The notes beneath the pieces are model-generated. The model made no database searches. It was not told the DNA's origin and saw only the letters and a list, made by a program, of their open reading frames with translations. Both the position numbers and the translations under genes were made by a program. From NCBI RefSeq assembly GCF_018687475.1, contig NZ_CP061292.1:806001-870000 (forward strand): DNA of 64,000 nucleotides, given 5' to 3'. The stretch comes from Polynucleobacter sp. MWH-UH24A (GTDB lineage: Bacteria > Pseudomonadota > Gammaproteobacteria > Burkholderiales > Burkholderiaceae). Positions 44,679-54,800 of this stretch are shown here, in pieces; within the stretch, counting starts at the first letter, position 1; the number at the start of each line of letters is the position of its first letter.

Positions 44679-46397
44679 TTACTCGGGGATTACTTCATAT
44701 AAGCGTAAACGCTCATCACGATCGGCAGCGCGTCGATCTTCCCAAAGAAGTTTGAGCTTCTTGTCATGCAGTGCAGAAAACGCGGATGCCGTACTGGCAT
44801 TGTGCGTTAGAACATAAGGGCACGTTGGATTATCGGCCAAGGGTAAGCGCGTGAAGTAACTAAACGATGCCAATTGGGCCGGACCTAAATTACTGGTATC
44901 GATGCAGGTTGCATTGGCAGGTGCTGCCTGCACTAGACGCTCAGCAACAAAACGATAGGTCTTCGCGTAATTGATGGTAGGTAACCATAAGGTCATCAGC
45001 AATACCCACATCAGGGTGGTGCCGGATGCCGAGATAATCAAGCACCGCCAAATGACTTTGGGGGCACGCGAGGTGCGCCACTGCACGACCCAGAGCCAAA
45101 GAAAAGTAATGCCAAGGGCAATCACAAGAGTGATCCAACTGAACTGAACCTCAAAGCCTGGGATGTAACGCGCCACATTATTGGCGGTACTAGCAGGGAT
45201 GCCCGTGGTCTTTGCAAACCAAATGAGCCAAATTGCTACCGCAATGATCGTAAAACTCAACATTGCAAACCAGTCAATAAAGCTAATCACGCTACGACGC
45301 AAAATGGGCAGACTGAAGGCAGCCAAGATGGCCATTGGCGGAATCAGAATAATCAAATCATGTTCGTTCGCATTCACCCGAAACAACACATAAACAAGAC
45401 CAGCCAGCAAGAGACCCAATGGAATGCATAAATGCGGGGCACGCCAAGCGCCCGCATCCTCGTGCCGTACCCAGTGAGCAAGTGATACCAAAGCGAGAGG
45501 CCATACTGGCCATGCGTATGCCCAAAAATTGACACCCATAAATTGCAAGGAGTTCCAGGCAATATAGCGATGCATGGGTGGAGTCTGGGCCCACGCCTGA
45601 AGTGCTAATTCTTGGGCGGATGGGGAGACTGCAAAGAGTTGCCATAGCATGGGCCAAATACCAATACCCACGATGGCAATGGCAAGCGAACTCAGTGTCC
45701 ACTGAACTTGCAGTTTCACCTTGCAGAAAAAAACGGCTGATGCAATTGCTATGGCAATGAGCGCAGTCAACGCCCAATTACTCGAGAGCCCTAAAAGGAC
45801 TAATCCAAACCCAGTCCAAGCGCCACCCTGCCAAGGTTTATCCAGACCACGAATGGTGCCATACATCACAATCGATAGCCCCATGAGTTGCGCCATCATG
45901 GGTGTGGTTTCGTGGGTACGCTGAGCAAGACCCACGCATGCTAAAAATATGAGTAGTGCCCCATCGGCTAGAGTCATTCCGTAATCGCGAGTATTGGGTT
46001 GGCCACCCAGTGCAAAACTCATGGGTTGAACTTCTTTGCGACGCCCCAATAAATAACAGGCATACCAAATGGCAATTGCAGCACCAAAAAAGCAGAGCGC
46101 TGAGTAAAGGCGGGCAGCATTCGTGTCGCCAATCCATGAGCCAAATAAATCCATAAAGCTTGCACCTAGCCAGTAGGGCAGCGGTGCCCCCATGGATTGC
46201 TCACGTCCGGATAGTGATGGGATGAGCCAATCCTGCCAAGAGCCAGTATGCAGATGCCACATCACACCAAACCCAATCGAGTCTTCATTTTTCCAGGGAT
46301 CGCGGCCAAAAAGACCGGCTAGGCCATAAACGATTGTGAGTGCAAAAATCACAATCCGGGGGATGGAGGCTGTGGCAGCGGCAGTCAGTTTGACCAT
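44679..46397 (-). CDS. GT-C glycosyltransferase-like membrane protein (ArnT/PMT type)
   Basis: A 572-residue polytopic membrane protein with at least eleven hydrophobic helices. Near the N-terminus FGRDPWKNEDSIGFG contains the acidic pair expected for the first loop of GT-C enzymes, and SGREQSMGAPLPYWLG follows. The C-terminal soluble part contains LPLADNPTCPYVLTH. It resembles ArnT/PMT-type glycosyltransferases (family 39) that use lipid-phosphate sugars, but the acceptor and donor are unknown. Confidence 0.7.
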   Translation of the reverse strand: MVKLTAAATASIPRIVIFALTIVYGLAGLFGRDPWKNEDSIGFGVMWHLHTGSWQDWLIPSLSGREQSMGAPLPYWLGASFMDLFGSWIGDTNAARLYSALCFFGAAIAIWYACYLLGRRKEVQPMSFALGGQPNTRDYGMTLADGALLIFLACVGLAQRTHETTPMMAQLMGLSIVMYGTIRGLDKPWQGGAWTGFGLVLLGLSSNWALTALIAIAIASAVFFCKVKLQVQWTLSSLAIAIVGIGIWPMLWQLFAVSPSAQELALQAWAQTPPMHRYIAWNSLQFMGVNFWAYAWPVWPLALVSLAHWVRHEDAGAWRAPHLCIPLGLLLAGLVYVLFRVNANEHDLIILIPPMAILAAFSLPILRRSVISFIDWFAMLSFTIIAVAIWLIWFAKTTGIPASTANNVARYIPGFEVQFSWITLVIALGITFLWLWVVQWRTSRAPKVIWRCLIISASGTTLMWVLLMTLWLPTINYAKTYRFVAERLVQAAPANATCIDTSNLGPAQLASFSYFTRLPLADNPTCPYVLTHNASTASAFSALHDKKLKLLWEDRRAADRDERLRLYEVIPE

Positions 46398-46451
46398 ACT
46401 AGTTCATCGTATCCCTGAATACTACGTTGATCCACATTCCCAGAAATGACA

Positions 46452-46471
46452 AAGGCAGCGCATGCTGCCTT
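46452..46471 (-). terminator. Hairpin downstream of rpmE2
   Basis: AAGGCAGC and GCTGCCTT form a perfect 8-bp stem on a 4-nt loop. On the minus strand it lies 25 nt after the rpmE2 stop and is followed by TGTCATTT, a short U-rich stretch. It is probably the rpmE2 terminator. Confidence 0.6.
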
Positions 46472-46496
46472 CGGTAACACATACCACTTGTGGTGA

Positions 46497-46874
46497 TTAC
46501 TTCGCTTTCTTGGCAGCCACCTTCTTTGTAGCCACTTTCTTAGTAGCAGGCTCAGCTTTCTTGGTTTGCGCATCTTTGGCCCGCTTCTCGGCAGTCTTTG
46601 CAGCGCCATCGCCAGTTGCCTTAGCAGCGGCTTTGCCACCAAACTTTTGACGAAACTTCTCAACACGACCAGCGGTATCAATAATCTTCTGGGTGCCCGT
46701 GAAGAAAGGATGCGACTCCGAAGAAGTTTCAATCTTCGCTAGAGGGTACTCTTGACCGTCTTCCCACTTAATCTTTTCTTTGGTGATGATGGTGGAGCGG
46801 GTCTTGAAGCTGAAGTTGTTGGAAACATCTAAAAACACAACTTCGCGGTAATCGGGGTGAATGCCTTGTTTCAT
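46497..46874 (-). CDS. rpmE2: 50S ribosomal protein L31 type B, with Lys/Ala-rich tail
   Basis: The first 80 residues match the zinc-free type B L31: [20 protein letters not shown], then [20 protein letters not shown] and [20 protein letters not shown]. The tail, from about residue 83 to 125, is composed almost only of Lys, Ala, Thr and Glu ([19 protein letters not shown]), histone-H1-like. Start ATG 46874 has AAGGAT upstream; a TTG at 46880 precedes. The tail is unusual for L31 length and would extend from the ribosome surface. Confidence 0.9.
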   Translation of the reverse strand: MKQGIHPDYREVVFLDVSNNFSFKTRSTIITKEKIKWEDGQEYPLAKIETSSESHPFFTGTQKIIDTAGRVEKFRQKFGGKAAAKATGDGAAKTAEKRAKDAQTKKAEPATKKVATKKVAAKKAK

Positions 46875-46994
46875 AATCAATATCCTTGGAACGGGTAGCC
46901 GTTGTGCGTCACGCGTGATCCCACAATACTTGCCCAGGGTTTAATACAGCAAAAGCGAGATTATGCCACAAAATCAACGCTTAAGCTCTAATCA

Positions 46995-48257
46995 TTAGCC
47001 GCCTCGGCGCATCAGCTCAAAGAACTCCGCGTTATTCTTGGTGGACTTGAGTTTATCGACAATAAAGTTCATGGCCTCGATCTCGTCCATATCGGCTAGG
47101 AGCTTACGCAACACCCAGATTTTCTGGAGGTTTTCAGGCTTGACAAGCAATTCCTCACGGCGAGTACCCGATTTATTGAGGTTAATGGCCGGATAGACGC
47201 GACGCTCTGCAAGGCGACGCTCTAAATGAACCTCCATATTGCCCGTGCCCTTGAACTCTTCGTAGATTAAATCGTCCATGCGGCTACCGGTCTCGATCAG
47301 CGCGGTTGCCAAAATCGTGAGTGATCCACCTTCTTCAATATTACGAGCAGCACCGAAGAAACGCTTAGGGCGCTGCAAGGCATTGGCATCTACACCACCA
47401 GAGAGCACTTTTCCGGAGGAGGGCACTACCGTGTTATAGGCGCGAGCTAGACGTGTAATCGAGTCCAACAAAATAATCACATCTTTTTTCATTTCCACTA
47501 AACGCTTAGCTTTCTCGATCACCATTTCAGCAACTTGAACGTGACGGACTGCTGGCTCATCAAACGTGGAGGCAACCACTTCACCACGGACCGAGCGCTG
47601 CATCTCAGTAACCTCTTCAGGACGCTCATCGACGAGCAGAACAATCAAGATGGCATCTGGATAATTTTGGGAGATCGCATGGGCCACGTGCTGCATCATC
47701 ACGGTCTTACCCGACTTCGGTGAAGCGACGATCAGACCGCGCTGGCCAAAACCAATTGGCGAGATCATATCGATAATGCGACCGGTTAGATTCTCTTCAG
47801 CCTTGATATCGCGCTCGAGAGCAATATTGCGATTGGGGTGAAGCGGTGTAAGGTTCTCAAACATGATGCGATTTTTGAGATCCTCAGGCGCCATGCCATT
47901 GATCTTGTCCACTTTAACTAAAGCGAAGTAACGCTCACCCTCCTTGGGGGTGCGTACTTCACCTTCAATGCTGTCACCGGTGTGTAAATTAAAACGACGG
48001 ATTTGCGCAGGTGAGATGTAGATATCATCGGGAGACGCCATATACGACGACTCGGGTGAGCGTAAAAATCCAAAGCCATCGGGCAATACTTCCAAGACAC
48101 CATCGCCAAAAACTTGTTCACCAGCCTTAGCGCGCTTTTTAAGAATGGCAAACATGAGTTCTTGTTTGCGCATCCGTTGAGTATTTTCGATCTCGAGACC
48201 AGCAGCCATTTCGAGAAGTTGGGAAACGTGAAGTACTTTAAGTTCAGTTAATTGCAT
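46995..48257 (-). CDS. rho: Transcription termination factor Rho
   Basis: The 420-residue hexameric RNA helicase ends transcription at rut sites. The N-terminal domain has [20 protein letters not shown] then [20 protein letters not shown], the RNA-binding cold-shock-like region. Walker A is [11 protein letters not shown] at about 179-185, Walker B in [17 protein letters not shown], and the Q-loop region [20 protein letters not shown]. The leader contains a pyrimidine-rich repeat, which may matter for autoregulation. Confidence 0.97.
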   Translation of the reverse strand: MQLTELKVLHVSQLLEMAAGLEIENTQRMRKQELMFAILKKRAKAGEQVFGDGVLEVLPDGFGFLRSPESSYMASPDDIYISPAQIRRFNLHTGDSIEGEVRTPKEGERYFALVKVDKINGMAPEDLKNRIMFENLTPLHPNRNIALERDIKAEENLTGRIIDMISPIGFGQRGLIVASPKSGKTVMMQHVAHAISQNYPDAILIVLLVDERPEEVTEMQRSVRGEVVASTFDEPAVRHVQVAEMVIEKAKRLVEMKKDVIILLDSITRLARAYNTVVPSSGKVLSGGVDANALQRPKRFFGAARNIEEGGSLTILATALIETGSRMDDLIYEEFKGTGNMEVHLERRLAERRVYPAINLNKSGTRREELLVKPENLQKIWVLRKLLADMDEIEAMNFIVDKLKSTKNNAEFFELMRRGG

Positions 48258-48280
48258 GATGTGTGCTTAGGATGAAACAA

Positions 48281-48300
48281 GAAAAGAAAAGAAAAGAAAA
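48281..48300. repeat. (GAAAA)4 pentanucleotide repeat in the rho leader
   Basis: Four perfect copies of GAAAA lie 24-43 bases upstream of the rho start. In the rho mRNA (minus strand) this reads (TTTTC)4, a pyrimidine-only tract. No Shine-Dalgarno is obvious between it and the ATG. It could bind Rho itself or vary in copy number. Confidence 0.6.
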
Positions 48301-48476
48301 TGGAGGGTGCCGATCGGCTAAGAAAAACGATAAACGGTTACAGCGCTAGATAAATAAGTCGTTTGAAGTTGGGATAAAGTTGGTGGAGGGCCGGATATAG
48401 ACCGTCATTGAAACTAGATACTACACTAAAAAATGGCAAAACACGTAATTTTTGGGACTGATGAGGGCTAAATTGG

Positions 48477-48501
48477 GTCAGGCTCGAGTAGTGAGCCTGA
48501 C
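48477..48501. other. Strong hairpin between trxA and rho
   Basis: GTCAGGCTC and GAGCCTGAC form a perfect 9-bp stem on a 7-nt loop, 26 nt after the trxA stop on the minus strand. No run of T follows on either strand, so an intrinsic terminator is only partly supported. It may be a Rho-assisted terminator of trxA or part of the rho leader (inference). Confidence 0.5.
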
Positions 48502-48526
48502 TCCAACCATACTAAAACCGATTTAA

Positions 48527-48853
48527 TTACAGATTGCTATCAATGAATGCCGTTAGTTGGGATTTGGCGAGAGCGCCTACTTTTTGAGCAGCGACCGTGC
48601 CATTTTTGAACAAAATTAGTGTTGGAATGCCCCGAATATTGAACTGGGCGGGTACGCCTTGGTTCTCATCAACGTTCATCTTCGCAATTTGGATGCGATC
48701 GCCATACTCGGTCGAAAGCTCTTCCAAAATGGGTCCGATCATCTTGCAAGGACCGCACCATTCGGCCCAGAAGTCGAGGAGAACGGGTTTGTCAGACTTG
48801 AGCACATCTTGTTCAAACGATGCATCACTAACGTGTTTAATGCCGGCACTCAT
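48527..48853 (-). CDS. trxA: Thioredoxin 1
   Basis: The 108-residue protein has the redox centre WCGPC (Cys33/Cys36) in [15 protein letters not shown], cis-proline in [12 protein letters not shown] and standard length. It is the cytoplasmic thiol reductant for ribonucleotide reductase and others. It lies 5' of rho on the minus strand, a frequent order in betaproteobacteria (general knowledge). Confidence 0.97.
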   Translation of the reverse strand: MSAGIKHVSDASFEQDVLKSDKPVLLDFWAEWCGPCKMIGPILEELSTEYGDRIQIAKMNVDENQGVPAQFNIRGIPTLILFKNGTVAAQKVGALAKSQLTAFIDSNL

Positions 48854-48975
48854 GAAAATTCCTTATGGTTTAAATGGATGAAATTGCTCATCAAAGGGCA
48901 ATTTCAAACCCTATATTATCAATAAGCCACGATTCATGCCAAAATCCCGCCCCAGCCCTAAGCGAACCAGTTGCT

Positions 48976-51828
48976 ATGCAAACGCATTTGATCATTCCGA
49001 ACCATGACGCATTAACGCAAATGGCTCAGAAAATCTGGGCGATTGCGGCAGCAAGTAATGAGCGCCCCTTGGTGATTCTGCCCACTGCAGGACCCAATTT
49101 GAGTTTGCGTTTAGCGTTAGAGGCAAATCGCGCCTCTAACACAATGCCATTACCTGAAGTGCACAGTCTCGCCGATTGGCTGGCACTCGCTCCAAATGGC
49201 TTGCACTTACCAATGCCACAATCGCACACGGAACGGATCTTGCAAACGTATGCCACGATGCAAACGCATCCTAATTTACGGGCTTGGTTTACAGCAGAAG
49301 GCGAGGGCGGCGCCTGGAGTTTGGCAAGTGCGATCGTTAGTGCCTGCGATCTTTTATCGCAAAGCGTGCTTCCCCAACTCGCTTGGAACATTGAGCAATT
49401 GGATCTCGAGCAAGGGATCGAGCAGGTACAGAGTAAGCTGACCCAAGCGATCACAGAGGCGTACCCCCGATTAGCCCAAGAGCTGGTTACGAAAGAATCT
49501 GCGGTTCTCTTGGCCTACTGGCGCTATCTCAGTTCAGAGCGCGATCCCGTCATGACCCAACACCTCGCACTGGTATCGCATCTGCATCAATGGAAAATGA
49601 ACCCAGAGACGCGCCGACCACTCATTTGGATCGAAACCATCGAAGAGAATGAGTCGCAAGCGCGCTCTGATGAGGGGTTTCTTGGTCATTGCGAGGCGTT
49701 CATCCCGGTGCACCGTTTTGTGATGGACTGGAACTCCATTGGTCTGTGGCCCGAGACCATGGATACCCATGCGTCTGGAGACGAGCAATTGCAAATCAAT
49801 CGCTCTGCGTTACTTGAAAAACACATGATGTGCCTGAGCGCAAAACGTTTTGAAGACCTTGCTTGGGAAGCAACGCGTTGCATTGAGAGCCATCTTCTTG
49901 CTGGGCGCACTCAGATTGCTCTTGTGGCGCAAGATCGTTTATTGGCGCGCCGCACACGTGCCTTGTTAGCCCGTTTTGGATCCGGCTTATCGATCGAAGA
50001 CGAAACTGGCTGGAAACTCTCGACCACCCGTGCAGCCGCAGCACTTCATGCATGGCTTGAGTTATTGCGCTCCCCACCACAGGGGCCAAGCGCCAACACC
50101 TTACTCGAGTTCCTCAAAAATCCATTTCTGAATATCAGTCAATTACTTGAAACCACACCAAACGAGATCGCAGTATTGATTAGTGAACTCGAAGGCATGT
50201 TGCTCATCAAGCAGGCAAGAGCCTCGTGGGTCAGTTTCTATTTGGCTATTGAAGCAGGAGCAAGTTCTGAGTCCGACCCCCGCTTACATCGTCTCCTGCA
50301 ATCAATCCGCGAGCGAGTCAGCCTTTGGCAGGGGCGTGAGATGCAAAACCTGCTGTGTGCGAGAGCTCTCGAACAGCTGCAAGACGACCTATCGCACTTT
50401 GGGATGCGCGATCAATTTGAGCGCGATGCCGCAGGCTTGCAGTTACTCGCCATGCTCGACAAGCTAGGTTTAGAACAAAGCCGGCTACCGTCACTGCGCA
50501 TGCCTCTTGCCGAATGGGTTATCTTTTTAAAGACTCGAATGGAGGAGGAGGTTTATCGCGAACAGGGCAGTGATGCGTTGGCACGCGTGACCATCTTGCC
50601 ACTGAGCGCGACACGATTGCGCCGCTTTGATGCCATTGTGATGGTCGGTTGCGATGAACGCCAACTACCGAGTTACAGCGAGACCCCATTGTTCTTTTCA
50701 GAGACCCTGTGCCAGACTCTTGGCGGCACAGATATGGCTTGGCAATACCGACAACAGGCACGCGATCTTTCTCAACTCTTTGCCTCCTACTCCTACATTG
50801 ATCTTTTATGGCAAAGCGAGGGAGCTAGCGGTGAGCCCCTGCGAGCATCGCCTTGGATCATGCGTTTGCAAGCCAATCTACCGCAACTTGCAACGCGCGA
50901 GGCCAATCGTTTTGCACGATCGGCCGAAGCCAGACCCATAGAAATGTCGCAAGCAACCCGACTCGATGGATTGCCCATGCCGACTCGAATGAGCCCGAGT
51001 GCGTATCGGGCGTTACGCGCCTGTCCCTATCAATACTACGTTCGCAGCCTTCTTGGTCTTCGAAAACGCAAGGACCTCGATGAAGCGCTCGATGCATCGA
51101 TGCTGGGTCAAACCCTGCATCAAATCCTGCGTAATTTTTTCCAAGAACTAAAAAGTACCGAAGCACGCGATGCAAAACGCATGAGCGATTTGGAGTTTCG
51201 GAAAGATTGGATGATTACGCACCTGATGCACGCTTCTGAGCAAGGCTTTAGTCGATTACTGGAGGGTGATCAGCGCATCGTCGGTCAGTTGCGCGATTGG
51301 CAAAAACAAATTCCTAGTTTTGTAGAGTGGCAACTTGAGCGCGAGTCACAGGGTTGGCACTTTCATGATGCCGAACGCAAACTTGGCTTTGAGTTCAATT
51401 TCTCAGACGAGCATGGGCAATTCCATCAGATTCGAATTGAGGGTTACGCCGACCGAATCGACCAACAACCCAATACCTCATTACTCTCGATCCTGGACTA
51501 TAAAAATCAAAGTCGTGAAAAGGTCATGGAGCGCAGTGCCCAGCTCATGGACGATCCCCAGTTATTGCTCTATGCCGAAGCCTTATCTGCACAAGGTCCG
51601 ATTGATCAGCTTGATTGGGTAGCGCTGAAGATGAACCTCAAGAAAAAAGATGCAAGCAAGCGCTCGGTCATGATCGCGGAGATCCCACTGGCCATGCAGC
51701 AGCTTCATGCGCAATTGCAAAGTGATCTGGGGAGCGTATGGTCTGGAGGTGCCATGCGAGCTTTTGCCCCTGAGAGCACGTGCCGTTATTGCGATGCCCG
51801 CGGTATTTGCCGAAAGGGGATGTGGTGA
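48976..51828 (+). CDS. AddB-like PD-(D/E)XK nuclease/helicase-fold DNA repair protein (TIGR03623 type)
   Basis: The 950-residue protein resembles the AddB-like partner found in betaproteobacteria. The N-terminal part has an inactive helicase-like fold; the C-terminus has the nuclease motif EGYADRIDQQ then LSILDYKNQSREK, and QLLLYAEAL after it. Four cysteines, Cys683 (RACPYQYY) and Cys936/939/945 (TCRYCDARGICRK), are placed as in the iron-sulfur nuclease domain of AddB. ATG 48976 follows normal start context. The stop overlaps the GTG start of the helicase gene by 4 bases. Confidence 0.85.
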   Translation: MQTHLIIPNHDALTQMAQKIWAIAAASNERPLVILPTAGPNLSLRLALEANRASNTMPLPEVHSLADWLALAPNGLHLPMPQSHTERILQTYATMQTHPNLRAWFTAEGEGGAWSLASAIVSACDLLSQSVLPQLAWNIEQLDLEQGIEQVQSKLTQAITEAYPRLAQELVTKESAVLLAYWRYLSSERDPVMTQHLALVSHLHQWKMNPETRRPLIWIETIEENESQARSDEGFLGHCEAFIPVHRFVMDWNSIGLWPETMDTHASGDEQLQINRSALLEKHMMCLSAKRFEDLAWEATRCIESHLLAGRTQIALVAQDRLLARRTRALLARFGSGLSIEDETGWKLSTTRAAAALHAWLELLRSPPQGPSANTLLEFLKNPFLNISQLLETTPNEIAVLISELEGMLLIKQARASWVSFYLAIEAGASSESDPRLHRLLQSIRERVSLWQGREMQNLLCARALEQLQDDLSHFGMRDQFERDAAGLQLLAMLDKLGLEQSRLPSLRMPLAEWVIFLKTRMEEEVYREQGSDALARVTILPLSATRLRRFDAIVMVGCDERQLPSYSETPLFFSETLCQTLGGTDMAWQYRQQARDLSQLFASYSYIDLLWQSEGASGEPLRASPWIMRLQANLPQLATREANRFARSAEARPIEMSQATRLDGLPMPTRMSPSAYRALRACPYQYYVRSLLGLRKRKDLDEALDASMLGQTLHQILRNFFQELKSTEARDAKRMSDLEFRKDWMITHLMHASEQGFSRLLEGDQRIVGQLRDWQKQIPSFVEWQLERESQGWHFHDAERKLGFEFNFSDEHGQFHQIRIEGYADRIDQQPNTSLLSILDYKNQSREKVMERSAQLMDDPQLLLYAEALSAQGPIDQLDWVALKMNLKKKDASKRSVMIAEIPLAMQQLHAQLQSDLGSVWSGGAMRAFAPESTCRYCDARGICRKGMW

Positions 51829-54800
51829 GCGCTCAGCAATCACTTAATATCTCGATCGTTTGTGATCCACAGCGCTCGGTCGTGGTCTCTGCGTGCGCAG
51901 GGAGTGGAAAGACCTGGTTGCTGGTTGCGCGCCTTGTTCGTATTTTGCTATCCGGTGAGTCGCCCCGATCCATTTTGGCTCTGACCTTTACCCGCAAAGC
52001 TGCCCAAGAAATGCGCGAACGCCTTTATCAATTGTTGCAATCCTGGACTACCTTCAGTGATCCCGAGATTATCAAAGCGCTTATGGAGCGAGGGCTTGAT
52101 GCTGAGGCGGCACAAACGCAACTGCAAGCAGCGCGAACCCTTTATCCACGTTTACTTTCAAACCCCCATACCGTATCGATTGATACCTTTCATGGCTGGT
52201 TTGGGCGCTTACTGGCTGGGGCGCCAGTTTCCATGGGAGCCCAGTCTGGATTTACACTGCGAGAGGATGCGAAGCGTTTGCAAGAGGAGTGCTTAGAGGA
52301 TTGGTGGGCCTCAATGCCTAGCGACATTTTGCAACAGTACGAGTATTTAATTGATCAATTGGGTTCAGCGCAGGCCAATCAATTTTTGTTTGGAACCCAT
52401 GGGCTCGTGCAGCAAAAGGGTGCATGGGTATTTTTCAAGAAAGCCTGTGAAGCTCGCGGTGAATGTGTGACGCAGGCCTTACGTAAATGCTGTAACACGC
52501 TTTCTCAACCTAATCCTTTACTCACAAAACTTCAAGAAAGTACCGCAAGCCATGAGCTTAGGATGCTGCACGACGCCTTCTCTAACGGCGGCGTTCGGGA
52601 TCAGCAGGGACTTACGGAGTTAAGTGCAGCATTGGACGCCCTTGAGCAACAGCAATTTGATAAAGCACTTCATTTACTGATTCCTGTTTTTATGACGCGC
52701 GATGAGCTACCAAGGTCTCGCAAAGATAACGATGCTGCCTCGAAAGCGATTCAGACGTATTTAGAAGGACAGGACTACGATCTCAATCGATTTATTGCTA
52801 TTCGGCAAGCGTGGGCTAGCGCATGTGAACAGTTTGTCGAATGGCAATCCCAGCAACAGGCCTTAGCACTGAATCAAGCGTGGTTTAGCATCGGCACAGC
52901 CATGCTAGAACACATTGAGCGTGCCAAGGAGCGGATGCGCGTTCGTGATTTTGATGACCTAGAACTTGGCGTCGCACAAATGATCTCTGATCCCCATGTT
53001 GCGGCCTATTGGCAAGCGCGTTTGGATGCACGCTATCGCCATATTTTGATTGACGAGTTTCAAGATACCAATCCCTTGCAATGGCAAATTTTGCGAGCTT
53101 GGCTTGCAGCCTACGGCGAGGATCATCAGAAACCCAAGGTATTCATCGTCGGCGACCCCAAGCAATCGATTTATCGTTTTCGTCGTGCGGATCCTCGATT
53201 ATTTACAGCCGCTACGGATTTTTTACAAAAGCACGATCAGGCTCACCTCGAACAGCAAAATACGACGCGTCGTAATGCGCCTGCGATTGTAGAAGCGGTC
53301 AACCGTATTTTTACCAGCGACCGAATTCCTAAAGCGTATCCATTTCAGATTCAGAAGACGCTGTGGCATGCCCCAGACATTCCCAGCCATGCAAACCTTG
53401 CTCATGGCGAGGCATACCGTCTGCCATTGATCCCAATCATTGATGAGCCGCAGGCCAATGCACGGGATAACGCCTTGGCGATGCCCCATCTTGATCGCCG
53501 CGAGACCGGAGCAAAACAGCAACGATTATTAGAAGGGCAGCGACTTGCGCAATTAATTGATACGGTGATGCGTACCCGCTTAGTGCTTGATGAAGTGGTT
53601 GACCCGAGTCATCACCAGCAACGCAACCATGTTTGGCGACCGGCTCGCCCCGGAGACTTCTTGGTTCTCGTCAAGCGCCGTCAATACCTTCCCGAGTATG
53701 AAGAAGCGTTGCGCCACGCCAATCTATTATTTGAGAGCCCACGCTTAGGTGGTTTACTCGAGACCCTGGAGGTTGATGACCTGATCGCCTTATTGACTAT
53801 TCTGAGTAATCCAAATCATGATCTTGCCCTTGCACAGATCTTGCGCAGCCCCTTGTATGGCATGAATGAAGCACAGATGCAAACGCTCTCGGAGTTGGTT
53901 CAAAGTAATCGCGGTTATCGCAATTGGTGGGAAGCCTTATCGCACGCCAACGATCATCCATATGCGGACGTCTTTTTAGGTATCGCGCAGCAACTGATGG
54001 CGTGGATGGAGTTAGCGAAACATCTCCCAGTGCATGATTTGCTCGATCACGTCTATTACTCGGGCGATATTCGTTGCAAATACGCCAGTGTTTGCCAGCC
54101 TCGAGACCGGGATCAGGTCTTAGCCAATTTAGATGCGTTTCTAGAGCTCGCTCTAAATCTTGATGGCGGACGTTATCCCAGCTTAGGACGATTTATCACT
54201 CAACTTAAACAGATGCGTCGTGGTGATCAAGATGAGACTCCTGATGAAGGTGAGATGCGCGGTGAAGTGCCTCTGGACGATGAGGGCGATGATGTGGATG
54301 AAGGGGATTTTGATCTGGATACCCACTCAATCGCCCACCGCCAACAACGGATTCGCTTAATGACTATTCATGGTGCGAAAGGATTGGAGGCTCCGTTTGT
54401 AATCATCCTAGATTGCAATCACACTGCCATCACAAATCCAGGGCGCGGCGTATTGCTGGACTGGGATCCCGATCACGAGGCGCCAAACCATCTATCCATG
54501 TTCACGAAACTGAGCTTATCCAAAGCCCGTGAAGAATTGGTAGAAGAAGAGAAACAAATTGCTTTGCATGAGAACTGGAACCTTCTCTACGTGGCACTCA
54601 CCCGAGCTAAGCAGGGACTGTGGTTGAGTGGAGTAGAGAGTACGCGTCATCGGCAGCAGGGCGGTTTGGTGCCTGATAGTTGGTATGAGCGTTCATGCGA
54701 GGGGCAAGTTCCAGTCTTCACAGAACTCGATGAAGCATCAAATGCCCAAACGCATTCAATCGCCTCGGAACCATTCACCGCAAGCGAGACCTCATTTGAC

